Of a DNA stretch of 61,373 bases, positions 1 to 6,862 are shown in pieces; the stretch's first letter is position 1; each line of letters begins with the position of its first letter. A program made the translations under genes and the position numbers. Source of the stretch: SIG603 sp964369415 (GTDB lineage Bacteria > Bacillota > Clostridia > Oscillospirales > Acutalibacteraceae); contig CAYJFP010000012.1 in NCBI GenBank assembly GCA_964369415.1, forward strand, positions 1 to 61,373. Reading direction: 5' to 3'. The notes under the pieces are model-generated. The model did no database searches. It was not told the DNA's origin and saw only the letters and a list, made by a program, of their open reading frames with translations.

Positions 1-2
1 TT

Positions 3-23
3 GTTACTTTTGCCAAAAGTAAC
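3..23. repeat. Perfect inverted repeat at the left edge
   Basis: A 10-bp arm, GTTACTTTTG, is followed by one base and its exact complement CAAAAGTAAC. No T-run follows on either side, so an intrinsic terminator is not obvious. It lies in the non-coding end of the mobile element, beyond the stop of the RepA-like gene. Function unknown; a protein-binding site or a folded transfer/replication signal are possibilities. Confidence 0.5.
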
Positions 24-115
24 GCAATAGCACTTTCGACACTGCGTATCAAAAGCGCCTTGCGTTCTCCGAAGGGCAACATCCTGTTGCATCGGCATAT
101 CGCTTACGCTCTTTT

Positions 116-165
116 AATGTTGCAACATTGTAACACTCTAAGGATACCGCAATGTTGCAATGTTG
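116..165. repeat. AATGTTGCAA iteron-like repeats
   Basis: A perfect 14-bp palindrome AATGTTGCAACATT (116-129) is followed 20 bp later by CAATGTTG repeated twice in tandem (150-165). A related CCTGTTGCATC lies at about 93-103. The cluster sits directly downstream of a RepA-like ATPase gene, so origin iterons for element replication are conceivable, but the copy number is small and this is inference only. Confidence 0.35.
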
Positions 166-169
166 GAAA

Positions 170-1126
170 TTACTCTTTAGGCGGTAATTCCCAATACCAT
201 TTGTTAGCTGATTTCGTAGACTTCACCCCCAACTTTTTCTTCATTTCATCAAGCACTCGTTTGGAAATATCCCAATCTTTGGCTTTGGCTAAAACATCAG
301 ATTGTAACTTTTCCCCATCCTCTAACATCTCGTTAAGAAGTCGTTCCGCAAGTTGAGATTTGTTTTCTTTTGACATCCCCGAAAGCAATTCTTCAGCCGA
401 CATTTCACACTTACCAATCCATTTAAAACCTGTTTCTTTGTTAAGCTCAAATGCAATACTTTCGCCCTCCGGTGCAAGGCTCGATTTGCCTTGTGCAATA
501 ACCCTCATGGTCGGGTTATCTTTGAATCTGCCGACGATCAAAACGCTCCTTTCCACTGCTTGAAAATCAATAGAACCAAGTCCACGATATGATGCCTTGT
601 TACCGCTTTTATTCATGTGTCCTACAAGTATAATGGCACAATTATATCGGTCTGCAAGTTGCCCTAATTGCTTTGTTATATCCCTTATTTCGTTAGCCGA
701 ATTCATATTTACGTCACTGCCTAAATATGCTTGTATAGGGTCTAAAATCACAAGTCTTGCGCCTGTTTCCGTTAATGCTTCTTCTAACCGTTCATCAAGC
801 ATTGTAAGGCTTTTATCCGCTTCATCAATCACTTTGATTTTTGTGCAATCTGCATTTGCTTGCAATAACCTCGGCTTTATAGTGTCGTTCAACCCATCTT
901 CAGCAGTCTGATAAATGATGTTAATAGGCTCTATATCTCTATCGTCACACGGAAGTTTTTCCCCGTTTGACAGCAGTGCTGATATCTGCAAAACCGCTGT
1001 TGTTTTGCCCTCGCCCGGATCACCCTGTATAATAGTGATTTTTCCATAAGGGATAAATGGATACCACAGCCACTCTACCTCTCGCACCTCAACATCTTCC
1101 ATATTGATTATTTTTAATTCGCTCAA
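170..1126 (-). CDS. RepA-like RecA-fold ATPase (AAA_25 type) of a mobile element
   Basis: This 318-residue protein has a Walker A loop GDPGEGKTT at residues 35-43, a Walker B segment (LVILDP near residue 125) and the later ILVGHMNKSG segment typical of RepA/KaiC-like hexameric ATPases. Plasmid and integrative-element proteins of this family (RSF1010 RepA-like) act as replicative helicases or DNA-dependent ATPases. The start is a TTG at 1126, supported by a GGAGG box seven bases upstream. It follows the xis-int-mob cluster on the same strand after a 96-bp gap holding a hairpin. Relaxase and replication-initiator genes, expected next to such a gene, would lie left of the window. Family assignment is fairly sure; the replication role is inferred. 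Confidence 0.75.
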   Translation of the reverse strand: MSELKIINMEDVEVREVEWLWYPFIPYGKITIIQGDPGEGKTTAVLQISALLSNGEKLPCDDRDIEPINIIYQTAEDGLNDTIKPRLLQANADCTKIKVIDEADKSLTMLDERLEEALTETGARLVILDPIQAYLGSDVNMNSANEIRDITKQLGQLADRYNCAIILVGHMNKSGNKASYRGLGSIDFQAVERSVLIVGRFKDNPTMRVIAQGKSSLAPEGESIAFELNKETGFKWIGKCEMSAEELLSGMSKENKSQLAERLLNEMLEDGEKLQSDVLAKAKDWDISKRVLDEMKKKLGVKSTKSANKWYWELPPKE

Positions 1127-1214
1127 ATTTAGTCCTCCTACAATTTTTTGTTGTAATTTTAAGCGAAACTGTATATACTTAAATATAGAGGAAATGCCAC
1201 AGTTTCACTGTTGG

Positions 1215-1246
1215 AAAAGTCTTTACTTTGCCGAGTAAAGGCTTTT
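1215..1246 (-). terminator. Hairpin at the end of the mobC-like gene
   Basis: CTTTACT (1221-1227) pairs with AGTAAAG (1234-1240), and the flanking AAAAG/CTTTT extend the stem. It overlaps the last codons of the mob gene. The longer T-run is on the plus-strand side; on the minus strand the stem is followed by CTTTTCC. It probably weakens readthrough into the RepA-like gene. Confidence 0.5.
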
Positions 1247-1567
1247 TTCTTTGTCACTTTTTAAGCCCTGTAGTGTAACTGTAATAAGGTTTATGGTAGC
1301 AAGCAGTTCTTCATCTGCTGGAGTGTTTTCAATGCCTTGTAGAGCCTGTAAAACCCTTGCAAGTTCATCTCTCAATGCTTTATACACTCTTGGATTGCCC
1401 TGTACTACAATATCTCTTTCGGATATACGCTTGATTAAATAGTCTTGCTTTGTTAAGCCGGATAAGCGTACAGCGGTTTCAAACCGCTCCCATTCTTCGG
1501 GCGATACTCGGAATGCCACCGTCTTATTGCGCCAACGGTTTTTGTTGTCCTTATTTTTTGCTGACAT
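1223..1567 (-). CDS. MobC-like plasmid mobilization (relaxosome) protein
   Basis: This 114-residue basic protein begins with a Lys/Asn-rich segment followed by TVAFRVSPEEWERFE, a ribbon-helix-helix start typical of MobC-type relaxosome accessory proteins, which bind the transfer origin beside a relaxase. The rest is helical. Its start overlaps the end of the integrase gene by 17 bp, so the two are translationally coupled. The presence of MobC suggests a mobilizable rather than a purely phage-like element. The matching relaxase is not in the window and should lie to the left. A simple DNA-binding regulator is the alternative. Confidence 0.65.
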   Translation of the reverse strand: MSAKNKDNKNRWRNKTVAFRVSPEEWERFETAVRLSGLTKQDYLIKRISERDIVVQGNPRVYKALRDELARVLQALQGIENTPADEELLATINLITVTLQGLKSDKEKSLYSAK

Positions 1568-2642
1568 TTCCTGTTCCCCTTTCTACTGATAATTGATTTG
1601 CCATATCTATCTGCTTTGATGGGAATAGGTGGGCATATCTGAAAGTGATGTCTATACTTTCATGACCAACCCTGCTTGCGATTGCAACTGCACTAAATCC
1701 CATATCTATGAGAAGTGAAATTGCAGAATGACGAATATCATGGATTCTGATACGCTCTACACCTGCAAGCTCGCTACCTCGTTTCATCTCATTGTGAAGA
1801 TAATGCTTTGTAACCTCAAACAAACGGTCATTTGGCTTTATCTTATACAGTGTATTGATGTACTCATCTAATTCCTCTGCTAAAAAGTCCGGGATTTTAA
1901 CGATACGATTACTTTTCTCCGTCTTTGGAGTAGTGATATAATCTTTGCCCTCTAACCGCTGATATGACTTGTTTATTGTGATAGTTTCTTTTTCAAAATC
2001 TATATCGGAAGGGGTCAAAGCAAGCATTTCACCTAACCGACAGCCCGTCCAATAAAGCACCTCAAAGCAATAAAATGACAAAGGCTTGTCCATAATGGCA
2101 TCTGAAAACTTCAAATATTCATCTTTCGTCCAAAACTTCATTTCTTTGCCACGTTCTTTGCCCATGTTTCCTGCTCTCTGTGCCGGATTTTCTTTCAAAG
2201 AATAAAATTTTACTGCGTGATTAAAAATCGCACTCAACTGATTGTGTAGGGTTTTGAGATAAACAGGCGAAAAGGATTTTCCTTTTTCGTCTTTGTGGTT
2301 GAGCATAATATTTTGCCACTTAATCACATCAGCAGGTCTAATTGCGTTTATTTGCTTATCCGCAAAGTAGGGTAATATCTTGCTGTCGGTGATATTTTTC
2401 TTAGTGAGCCAAGTATTGTGCTTAATTCTTGCTTTAACATCTTCGTGATAGATTGCTATAAACTCTTTGAAAGACATTTCAAGGTTGCCGGATTGAGTTT
2501 GTTTGAAATTGCGTTCCCACTCTAAGGCTTCTCGCTTTGTTTCAAATCCTCGTTTGGTTTTACCTTTGTTCTTGCCTGTAAAGTCACGATAATAGAAGAA
2601 GCAATACCATTTACCTGTTTTGCTATCCTTATAAGCTGACAT
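1551..2642 (-). CDS. int: Tyrosine site-specific integrase
   Basis: This 363-residue phage/ICE-type tyrosine recombinase catalyses integration and excision of the element. Residues 1-50 form an AP2-like arm-binding domain (KWYCFFYYRD), about 55-150 form the SAM-like core-binding domain, and the catalytic domain carries Arg202 (TGCRLGE), a Lys around 240-243, His301 and Arg304 (HDIRH), His327 (GHES) and the nucleophile Tyr336. All catalytic positions are intact, so the gene looks functional. It overlaps xis by 14 bp upstream and the mob gene by 17 bp downstream, forming one operon. The nearby guaA 3' end is a plausible attachment site but this is not proven by the sequence alone. Confidence 0.93.
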   Translation of the reverse strand: MSAYKDSKTGKWYCFFYYRDFTGKNKGKTKRGFETKREALEWERNFKQTQSGNLEMSFKEFIAIYHEDVKARIKHNTWLTKKNITDSKILPYFADKQINAIRPADVIKWQNIMLNHKDEKGKSFSPVYLKTLHNQLSAIFNHAVKFYSLKENPAQRAGNMGKERGKEMKFWTKDEYLKFSDAIMDKPLSFYCFEVLYWTGCRLGEMLALTPSDIDFEKETITINKSYQRLEGKDYITTPKTEKSNRIVKIPDFLAEELDEYINTLYKIKPNDRLFEVTKHYLHNEMKRGSELAGVERIRIHDIRHSAISLLIDMGFSAVAIASRVGHESIDITFRYAHLFPSKQIDMANQLSVERGTGNVSKK

Positions 2643-2829
2643 TATGTCCCTCCTTTAGTCCGTAAAATTTTTCTTCGTAGTACATTCTGCTAACTTTGCC
2701 GGATACAATCATAAAACCTTTCGTTCTAAGTTCGTCATTAAGTTGACGAACTACTTTGTAAGCAAATGATTTAGAAACTCCTAATTCCTCCGCTACTTCA
2801 CTTGATGTGATAAATCTCGATTTTTCCAT
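2629..2829 (-). CDS. xis: Excisionase-like helix-turn-helix protein
   Basis: This 66-residue protein has a MerR/excisionase-like winged helix-turn-helix: SSEVAEELGVSKSFAYKVVRQLN. The start is the ATG at 2829, preceded by GAAAGGAAG seven bases upstream; a longer reading to 2916 would run through the promoter and operator region and has no ribosome site. It overlaps int by 14 bp, the usual xis-int arrangement in Firmicutes ICEs and IMEs, where Xis bends the attachment site and favours excision. Function is inferred from size, motif and position. Confidence 0.75.
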   Translation of the reverse strand: MEKSRFITSSEVAEELGVSKSFAYKVVRQLNDELRTKGFMIVSGKVSRMYYEEKFYGLKEGHNVSL

Positions 2830-2865
2830 AATAAACTTCCTTTCTTTTGAATAATACAAGCAATT

Positions 2866-2910
2866 CACAAATGTGACTGTATCTAAAATATAACATGCAC
2901 AAATGTGACT
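2866..2910. promoter_or_regulatory. Two direct repeats, candidate operator of the XRE repressor
   Basis: CACAAATGTGACT occurs at 2866-2878 and again at 2898-2910, exactly 32 bp apart (about three helical turns). Each is itself close to palindromic. The second copy occupies the spacer of the leftward xis-int promoter. This is the position expected for the operator of the divergent XRE-type regulator. Confidence 0.55.
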
Positions 2911-2916
2911 TGCCAA
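2887..2916 (-). promoter_or_regulatory. Leftward promoter of xis-int-mob
   Basis: On the minus strand a -35 box TTGGCA (2911-2916) and a -10 box TATATT (2887-2892) are separated by 18 bp. One candidate operator repeat lies in the spacer, so a bound repressor would exclude RNA polymerase. Confidence 0.6.
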
Positions 2917-2935
2917 GTCCTTTGTTGGAAGAATA

Positions 2936-2963
2936 TTTACTTTTGTGATTTTTATAGTATAAT
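2936..2963 (+). promoter_or_regulatory. Rightward promoter of the XRE regulator
   Basis: TTTACT (2936-2941) and TATAAT (2958-2963) are 16 bp apart. Transcription would start near 2970, which excludes the ATG at 2966 as the start codon and supports the TTG at 2996. Confidence 0.6.
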
Positions 2964-2995
2964 ATGTGTATGTAGTGAATATGGGAGGAATTATT

Positions 2996-3616
2996 TTGAC
3001 AACAGGCGAAAAGATACGTTTATATAGAGAAATGCGTGGAATGACGCAAATTCAACTTGCAACTATTACTGAAATTAATGTGGGAACAATACGAAAATAT
3101 GAATTAGGCATAAGAAATCCCAAGCCAGATCAGCTAGTTAAAATAGCTAATGGACTTGGGAAGAATGTTTCTACCTTTTATGATTTGGATATTTGTACCG
3201 CTGGAGATATAATGGCGCTGCTAATTGCAGTTTCCGAAAAAACAGAAATCACTTTTATTGGCGATGTAAATGGCGATGGCAATTATGATAGTTCTGAAGT
3301 AGCTCTGAAATTTAAAAGCCCTTATATGCAGGAGCTTATGAAAGACTGGGCAGGAATGAAACACGAAATAGATATGCTACTCGGAAAATTAGATAATGTA
3401 ACCGATGAAAGTGTACGGGCTGAAAAACTACTGCTTTTATCAAATATCTATAACGGTTTTATGCGAATTTTAACAGATAAAGGACGAGTAGCGGAAGATG
3501 AAAGTGAAATTGAAGACCTGCCATCGAGTAAGGGCTTAGAGTATGTGCATCCTTTTGATGTAGGGCAGAATTTCGAGGGTGGGGTTAGTATTAAGGAAGC
3601 TCGGGATGCTGAATAG
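2996..3616 (+). CDS. XRE-family transcriptional regulator of the mobile element
   Basis: This 206-residue protein has an N-terminal Cro/C1-type HTH (GEKIRLYREMRGMTQIQLA to about residue 65) and an uncharacterised C-terminal region with an acidic tail. I place the start at TTG 2996 because GGGAGGA lies seven bases upstream and the next ATG upstream coincides with the predicted transcription start. It is divergent from xis-int-mob across a 166-bp region carrying two operator-like repeats, so it probably represses excision and mobilization, and perhaps itself. The protein lacks an obvious LexA/ImmA-type protease domain, so how it would be released is unknown. Confidence 0.8.
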   Translation: MTTGEKIRLYREMRGMTQIQLATITEINVGTIRKYELGIRNPKPDQLVKIANGLGKNVSTFYDLDICTAGDIMALLIAVSEKTEITFIGDVNGDGNYDSSEVALKFKSPYMQELMKDWAGMKHEIDMLLGKLDNVTDESVRAEKLLLLSNIYNGFMRILTDKGRVAEDESEIEDLPSSKGLEYVHPFDVGQNFEGGVSIKEARDAE

Positions 3617-3647
3617 CAAATCATTTTATTAGAAATGAGGAATACTA

Positions 3648-4682
3648 ATGGATAATCAACATATACAAGACATAAAAAGTCTTATTTCTATAAACACATG
3701 GAATGTAATAAAAGATAATTATGAGCGTAAAAGTTATACTACAGCTATCACAAACTTGCTTCAGTTTATTAACGAAGTCATTCAAGATAAAGCAAATTTA
3801 GAACAAGTTGATAACACTTCACTAATTGAACAAGCCTTTTTTGGAAAAAGGCTTTGTATTAACAAGCTTCAAACCAGAACAGAAAAAGATATTCAAGAAG
3901 GTATTGGACATATATTAAAAGGGGCGTGTTTAGCTATAAGAAATCCTCGCTCCCATACACGAATTAATGATGACCAGCTGACCGCTGATAGAATTATTGT
4001 TTTTTACGATTATATTCTAAGCTTTATACTTAGCTCTGAAGCACCTAACCTTGTTGATGATTGGTTAGATTTCATCTTTGATAGAGATTTTGTTTCAACA
4101 AAAGAATATGCAGAAGAAACATTTAATCGAATCCCAAAAAAGAAAAGGTATGATTTATTAGTTAGTATTTTCAGAGCAAGAGAAAATGCACACTCTAATA
4201 ACCTAAAACACATAGTTGATAAATTACTAAATTCTATTTCTGAAGATGAATTCATAGAGTTTATCGGCGGTATAAATAAGGAATTGATAAAATGCAACAA
4301 CAATTATAGTTTACAAATGTTTTTAAATCTATTTCCTGTATTAAAGTGGGATAACATTGATAATTTAGCTAAGCTAAGAGTTGAGCATATTGTACTTAAA
4401 TCTATTGAAAACGCATATTTCGTTTATGAAGAAGACACTTTCGGTAATTGCGTTGATTATGAAATATCTTCAGAAAGTATGTTAGCCGTATATGCACTTG
4501 ATTTTATTCCACATTTCAGCAATGTTGATTCAATACGTGAAACTATTAATAAAATTTGTAGAAATGATAAAGCACTATTTAATGACTATTACTGTAAATA
4601 TTTTTCCAAGTACATGGATGACGAGTCTCATCTTGATTCTTTTGAGGACATGATAGAAACGGACGACAATCTTCCTTTTTAA
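3648..4682 (+). CDS. TIGR02391 (Ymh) family protein with HEPN-like motif
   Basis: This 344-residue protein has, at about residues 60-140, the conserved core of the TIGR02391/Hypoth_Ymh family (FFGKRLC, GACLAIRNPRSH). Arg98 and His103 form an R-x4-H motif like that of HEPN ribonucleases. The C-terminal 200 residues are not recognised. A TGAGGAA box precedes the ATG. It lies 31 bp after the XRE gene on the same strand, between it and guaA, the usual cargo position at an element boundary. Ymh-type proteins are common on mobile elements and some are annotated as abortive-infection related. A role as an RNA-cleaving defence or toxin protein is inference; no partner antitoxin is evident except possibly the XRE protein. 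Confidence 0.65.
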   Translation: MDNQHIQDIKSLISINTWNVIKDNYERKSYTTAITNLLQFINEVIQDKANLEQVDNTSLIEQAFFGKRLCINKLQTRTEKDIQEGIGHILKGACLAIRNPRSHTRINDDQLTADRIIVFYDYILSFILSSEAPNLVDDWLDFIFDRDFVSTKEYAEETFNRIPKKKRYDLLVSIFRARENAHSNNLKHIVDKLLNSISEDEFIEFIGGINKELIKCNNNYSLQMFLNLFPVLKWDNIDNLAKLRVEHIVLKSIENAYFVYEEDTFGNCVDYEISSESMLAVYALDFIPHFSNVDSIRETINKICRNDKALFNDYYCKYFSKYMDDESHLDSFEDMIETDDNLPF

Positions 4683-4711
4683 TATCAATTCAATATCACA
4701 GCACATAGAAA

Positions 4712-4750
4712 AAGGCTGAAAACCCGCACCAGTACAGGGTTTTCAGCCTT
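4712..4750. terminator. Bidirectional terminator between the element and guaA
   Basis: A 14-bp perfect stem, AAGGCTGAAAACCC (4712-4725) with GGGTTTTCAGCCTT (4737-4750), has an 11-nt loop. It is followed by AATTTTTTTA on the plus strand and TTTCT on the minus strand, so it can stop both the Ymh gene and guaA. Confidence 0.85.
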
Positions 4751-4757
4751 AATTTTT

Positions 4758-6305
4758 TTATTCCCACTCTATCGTCGCTGGTGGTTTACTTGTAATATCA
4801 TACACAATTCGGTTAATTCCTGGTACCTCATTCACAATCCGCACCGAAATTTTATCAAGCACATCGTATGGGATTCTGGCCCAATCAGCCGTCATAAAGT
4901 CAGAGGTAGTAACAGCACGCAGTGCCAACGTAAAATCATAACTACGCCCATCTCCCATCACACCAACAGAACGTGTGTTGGTAAGCACCGCAAAATATTG
5001 GCTAATGGCACGATCCTCTCCAGCCAAAGCCAGTTCGCTTCGATAAATGTAATCGGCCTCACGTAAAGTATCTAGTTTTTCTTTTGTCAAATCACCAATC
5101 ACACGAATCGCAAGCCCTGGCCCCGGGAACGGCTGGCGCATTACAAGCACCTCCGACAAACCAACTTCCCTTCCCAAATCACGCACCTCGTCTTTAAAAA
5201 GCAACCGAAGTGGCTCGATAATTTCCTTGAAATCAACAAAATCCGGCAAGCCGCCCACATTGTGGTGACTTTTAATAACGGCAGCATCTCCGGCACCTGA
5301 TTCAATAACGTCTGGGTAAATCGTGCCCTGCGCTAAGAAATCTACAGTCCCAATTTTTTTAGACTCTTCCTCAAACACACGAATAAACTCTTCCCCAATA
5401 ATTTTACGCTTCGTTTCCGGATCAGAAATACCGGCCAATTTCCCTAGGAAACGGTCTTCTGCATTCACTCGAATGAAGTTTAAGTCCCACTTTTCAAAAG
5501 CCGCCTCTACTTCATCCCCTTCATCTTTTCGCATAAGGCCATGATCTACAAACACACAGGTCAACTGCTTGCCAATTGCCTCTGCCAGCAACCCTGCACA
5601 CACCGAAGAATCTACACCACCGGATAGCGCCAAAAGAACTTTTCCATCACCCACTTTTTCGCGTATATCGGCAATGGCGTCTTTTAAATAATCACCCATG
5701 GTCCAGTCACCAACTGCACCACAAGCTTCATACAAAAAGTTACGAATCATCGCAATGCCATTTTCTGTATGGTTTACTTCCGGATGATATTGCACCCCAT
5801 AAAAGCCACGACTTTCGTCAGAGATGGCCACATTCGGGCAAGCGTCACTCTGTGCCACAAGAGAAAAGCCTTCCGGCACTCGCTCCATGTAATCCCCATG
5901 GCTCATCCAAGTAATTCCATTTTTTGGCAAACCTTTAAACAGTTTACAATCCGTGTTAAACTGTGTGGCCGTTTTCCCATATTCTCGTGCTGTATCATCT
6001 TTCGCCGCTACCACGCTGCCACCCAGTGTCTGTGCCATCAGCTGGCAACCGTAACAAATGCCTAATACAGGGATGCCTAACTCAAAAATAGCAGGGTCCA
6101 CTTTCGGTGCTTTCGCATCATACACACTATTGGGCCCCCCTGTAAAAATAAAACCAATGGGGTTCATTGCTTTTATTTCTTCAAGTGGTGTTGTACAAGG
6201 TTTCACCTCACAATATACACCACACTCTCGCACGCGACGTGCAATCAGTTGGTTATATTGTCCTCCAAAATCTATCACCAATACGATCTGATGGTTCAAG
6301 TTCAT
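4758..6305 (-). CDS. guaA: GMP synthase (glutamine-hydrolysing)
   Basis: This 515-residue enzyme makes GMP from XMP, ATP and glutamine in purine synthesis. The N-terminal class I amidotransferase has Cys84 (GICYGC), His174 and Glu176 (QYHPE). The ATP-pyrophosphatase domain has the SGGVDSS loop at 228-234, and the C-terminal dimerisation domain ends in the conserved TIEWE. AAAGGGGCAG precedes the ATG. All catalytic parts are intact. Arginine is coded mostly by CGN (CGT, CGA, CGC), unlike the AGA-rich rpoB/rpoC/fusA genes to the right. The 3' end of guaA is a known attachment site of several Firmicutes mobile elements, and an integrase-bearing element lies right behind it here. Confidence 0.97.
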   Translation of the reverse strand: MNLNHQIVLVIDFGGQYNQLIARRVRECGVYCEVKPCTTPLEEIKAMNPIGFIFTGGPNSVYDAKAPKVDPAIFELGIPVLGICYGCQLMAQTLGGSVVAAKDDTAREYGKTATQFNTDCKLFKGLPKNGITWMSHGDYMERVPEGFSLVAQSDACPNVAISDESRGFYGVQYHPEVNHTENGIAMIRNFLYEACGAVGDWTMGDYLKDAIADIREKVGDGKVLLALSGGVDSSVCAGLLAEAIGKQLTCVFVDHGLMRKDEGDEVEAAFEKWDLNFIRVNAEDRFLGKLAGISDPETKRKIIGEEFIRVFEEESKKIGTVDFLAQGTIYPDVIESGAGDAAVIKSHHNVGGLPDFVDFKEIIEPLRLLFKDEVRDLGREVGLSEVLVMRQPFPGPGLAIRVIGDLTKEKLDTLREADYIYRSELALAGEDRAISQYFAVLTNTRSVGVMGDGRSYDFTLALRAVTTSDFMTADWARIPYDVLDKISVRIVNEVPGINRIVYDITSKPPATIEWE

Positions 6306-6390
6306 CTGCCCCTTTCAAAACAATCTCATTATATTACACAATATCACAAACCGAAAGATATCCCACTTTCGATACGTTTTCAGCACATGT

Positions 6391-6711
6391 TTATTCGTTT
6401 TTAAAACGACTGCTTTTGTTTAAATAAAGTAACCCAAAAAGAATTTCAGCGGAAGCTACCACCATTCCAATAACAAACAGTACAAAACTACCCCATAAGA
6501 AAAGCGAACCAATGGAAATGGTAAGCAAGAGCATAAACGCAAGAAGAAGAATGCCTACAAAACGACACATCGCCACCTGATTCCACTTCTGTTGTTCTTG
6601 CCTTGGCAGTGTGTTAAAGCCTGAAATCAAAGACGCCCCACGCCCTGATAAAAGCACGCCCCCTATGATATATCCGGGAAGAAGGCCCAGCACACAAATA
6701 AACAATTCCAT
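6391..6711 (-). CDS. DUF3784 family small membrane protein
   Basis: This 106-residue protein has three hydrophobic segments (about residues 3-22, 52-70, 73-95) and, after the first, the signature GRGASLISGFNTLPRQEQQKWN shared by DUF3784 proteins of Firmicutes. The ATG at 6711 is preceded by AAGGGGTG; the GTG at 6720 overlaps that ribosome site and is less likely. It lies 85 bp upstream of guaA on the same strand and may be co-transcribed with it. The function of the family is unknown. Confidence 0.75.
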   Translation of the reverse strand: MELFICVLGLLPGYIIGGVLLSGRGASLISGFNTLPRQEQQKWNQVAMCRFVGILLLAFMLLLTISIGSLFLWGSFVLFVIGMVVASAEILFGLLYLNKSSRFKNE

Positions 6712-6814
6712 ACAAATCACCCCTTAAGTATGCACATATATCTTCTCTGTCCACTTATGTAAATGCACTGCATCTTATATTATTTAGTATAGCAGAAAAC
6801 GGTATGAAACGCAA

Positions 6815-6846
6815 AAAGAAAGCCCCTTATAAAAGAGGCTTTCTTT
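6815..6846 (-). terminator. Intrinsic terminator of tuf
   Basis: AAAGAAAGCC (6815-6824) pairs perfectly with GGCTTTCTTT (6837-6846). Reading the minus strand, the stem ends in CTTTCTTTTTG. It lies 17 bp past the tuf stop codon and ends the str operon here. Confidence 0.85.
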
Positions 6847-6862
6847 GAAGTTTATGCAAAAA

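Noticed and set aside
2514..2525. TTCCCACTCTA, identical to 11 bases at the 3' end of guaA (4761-4771), as a possible attachment-site core.
   Set aside because: It lies inside the integrase coding sequence and encodes its E-W-E residues; an att site should flank the element, so the match is coincidental.
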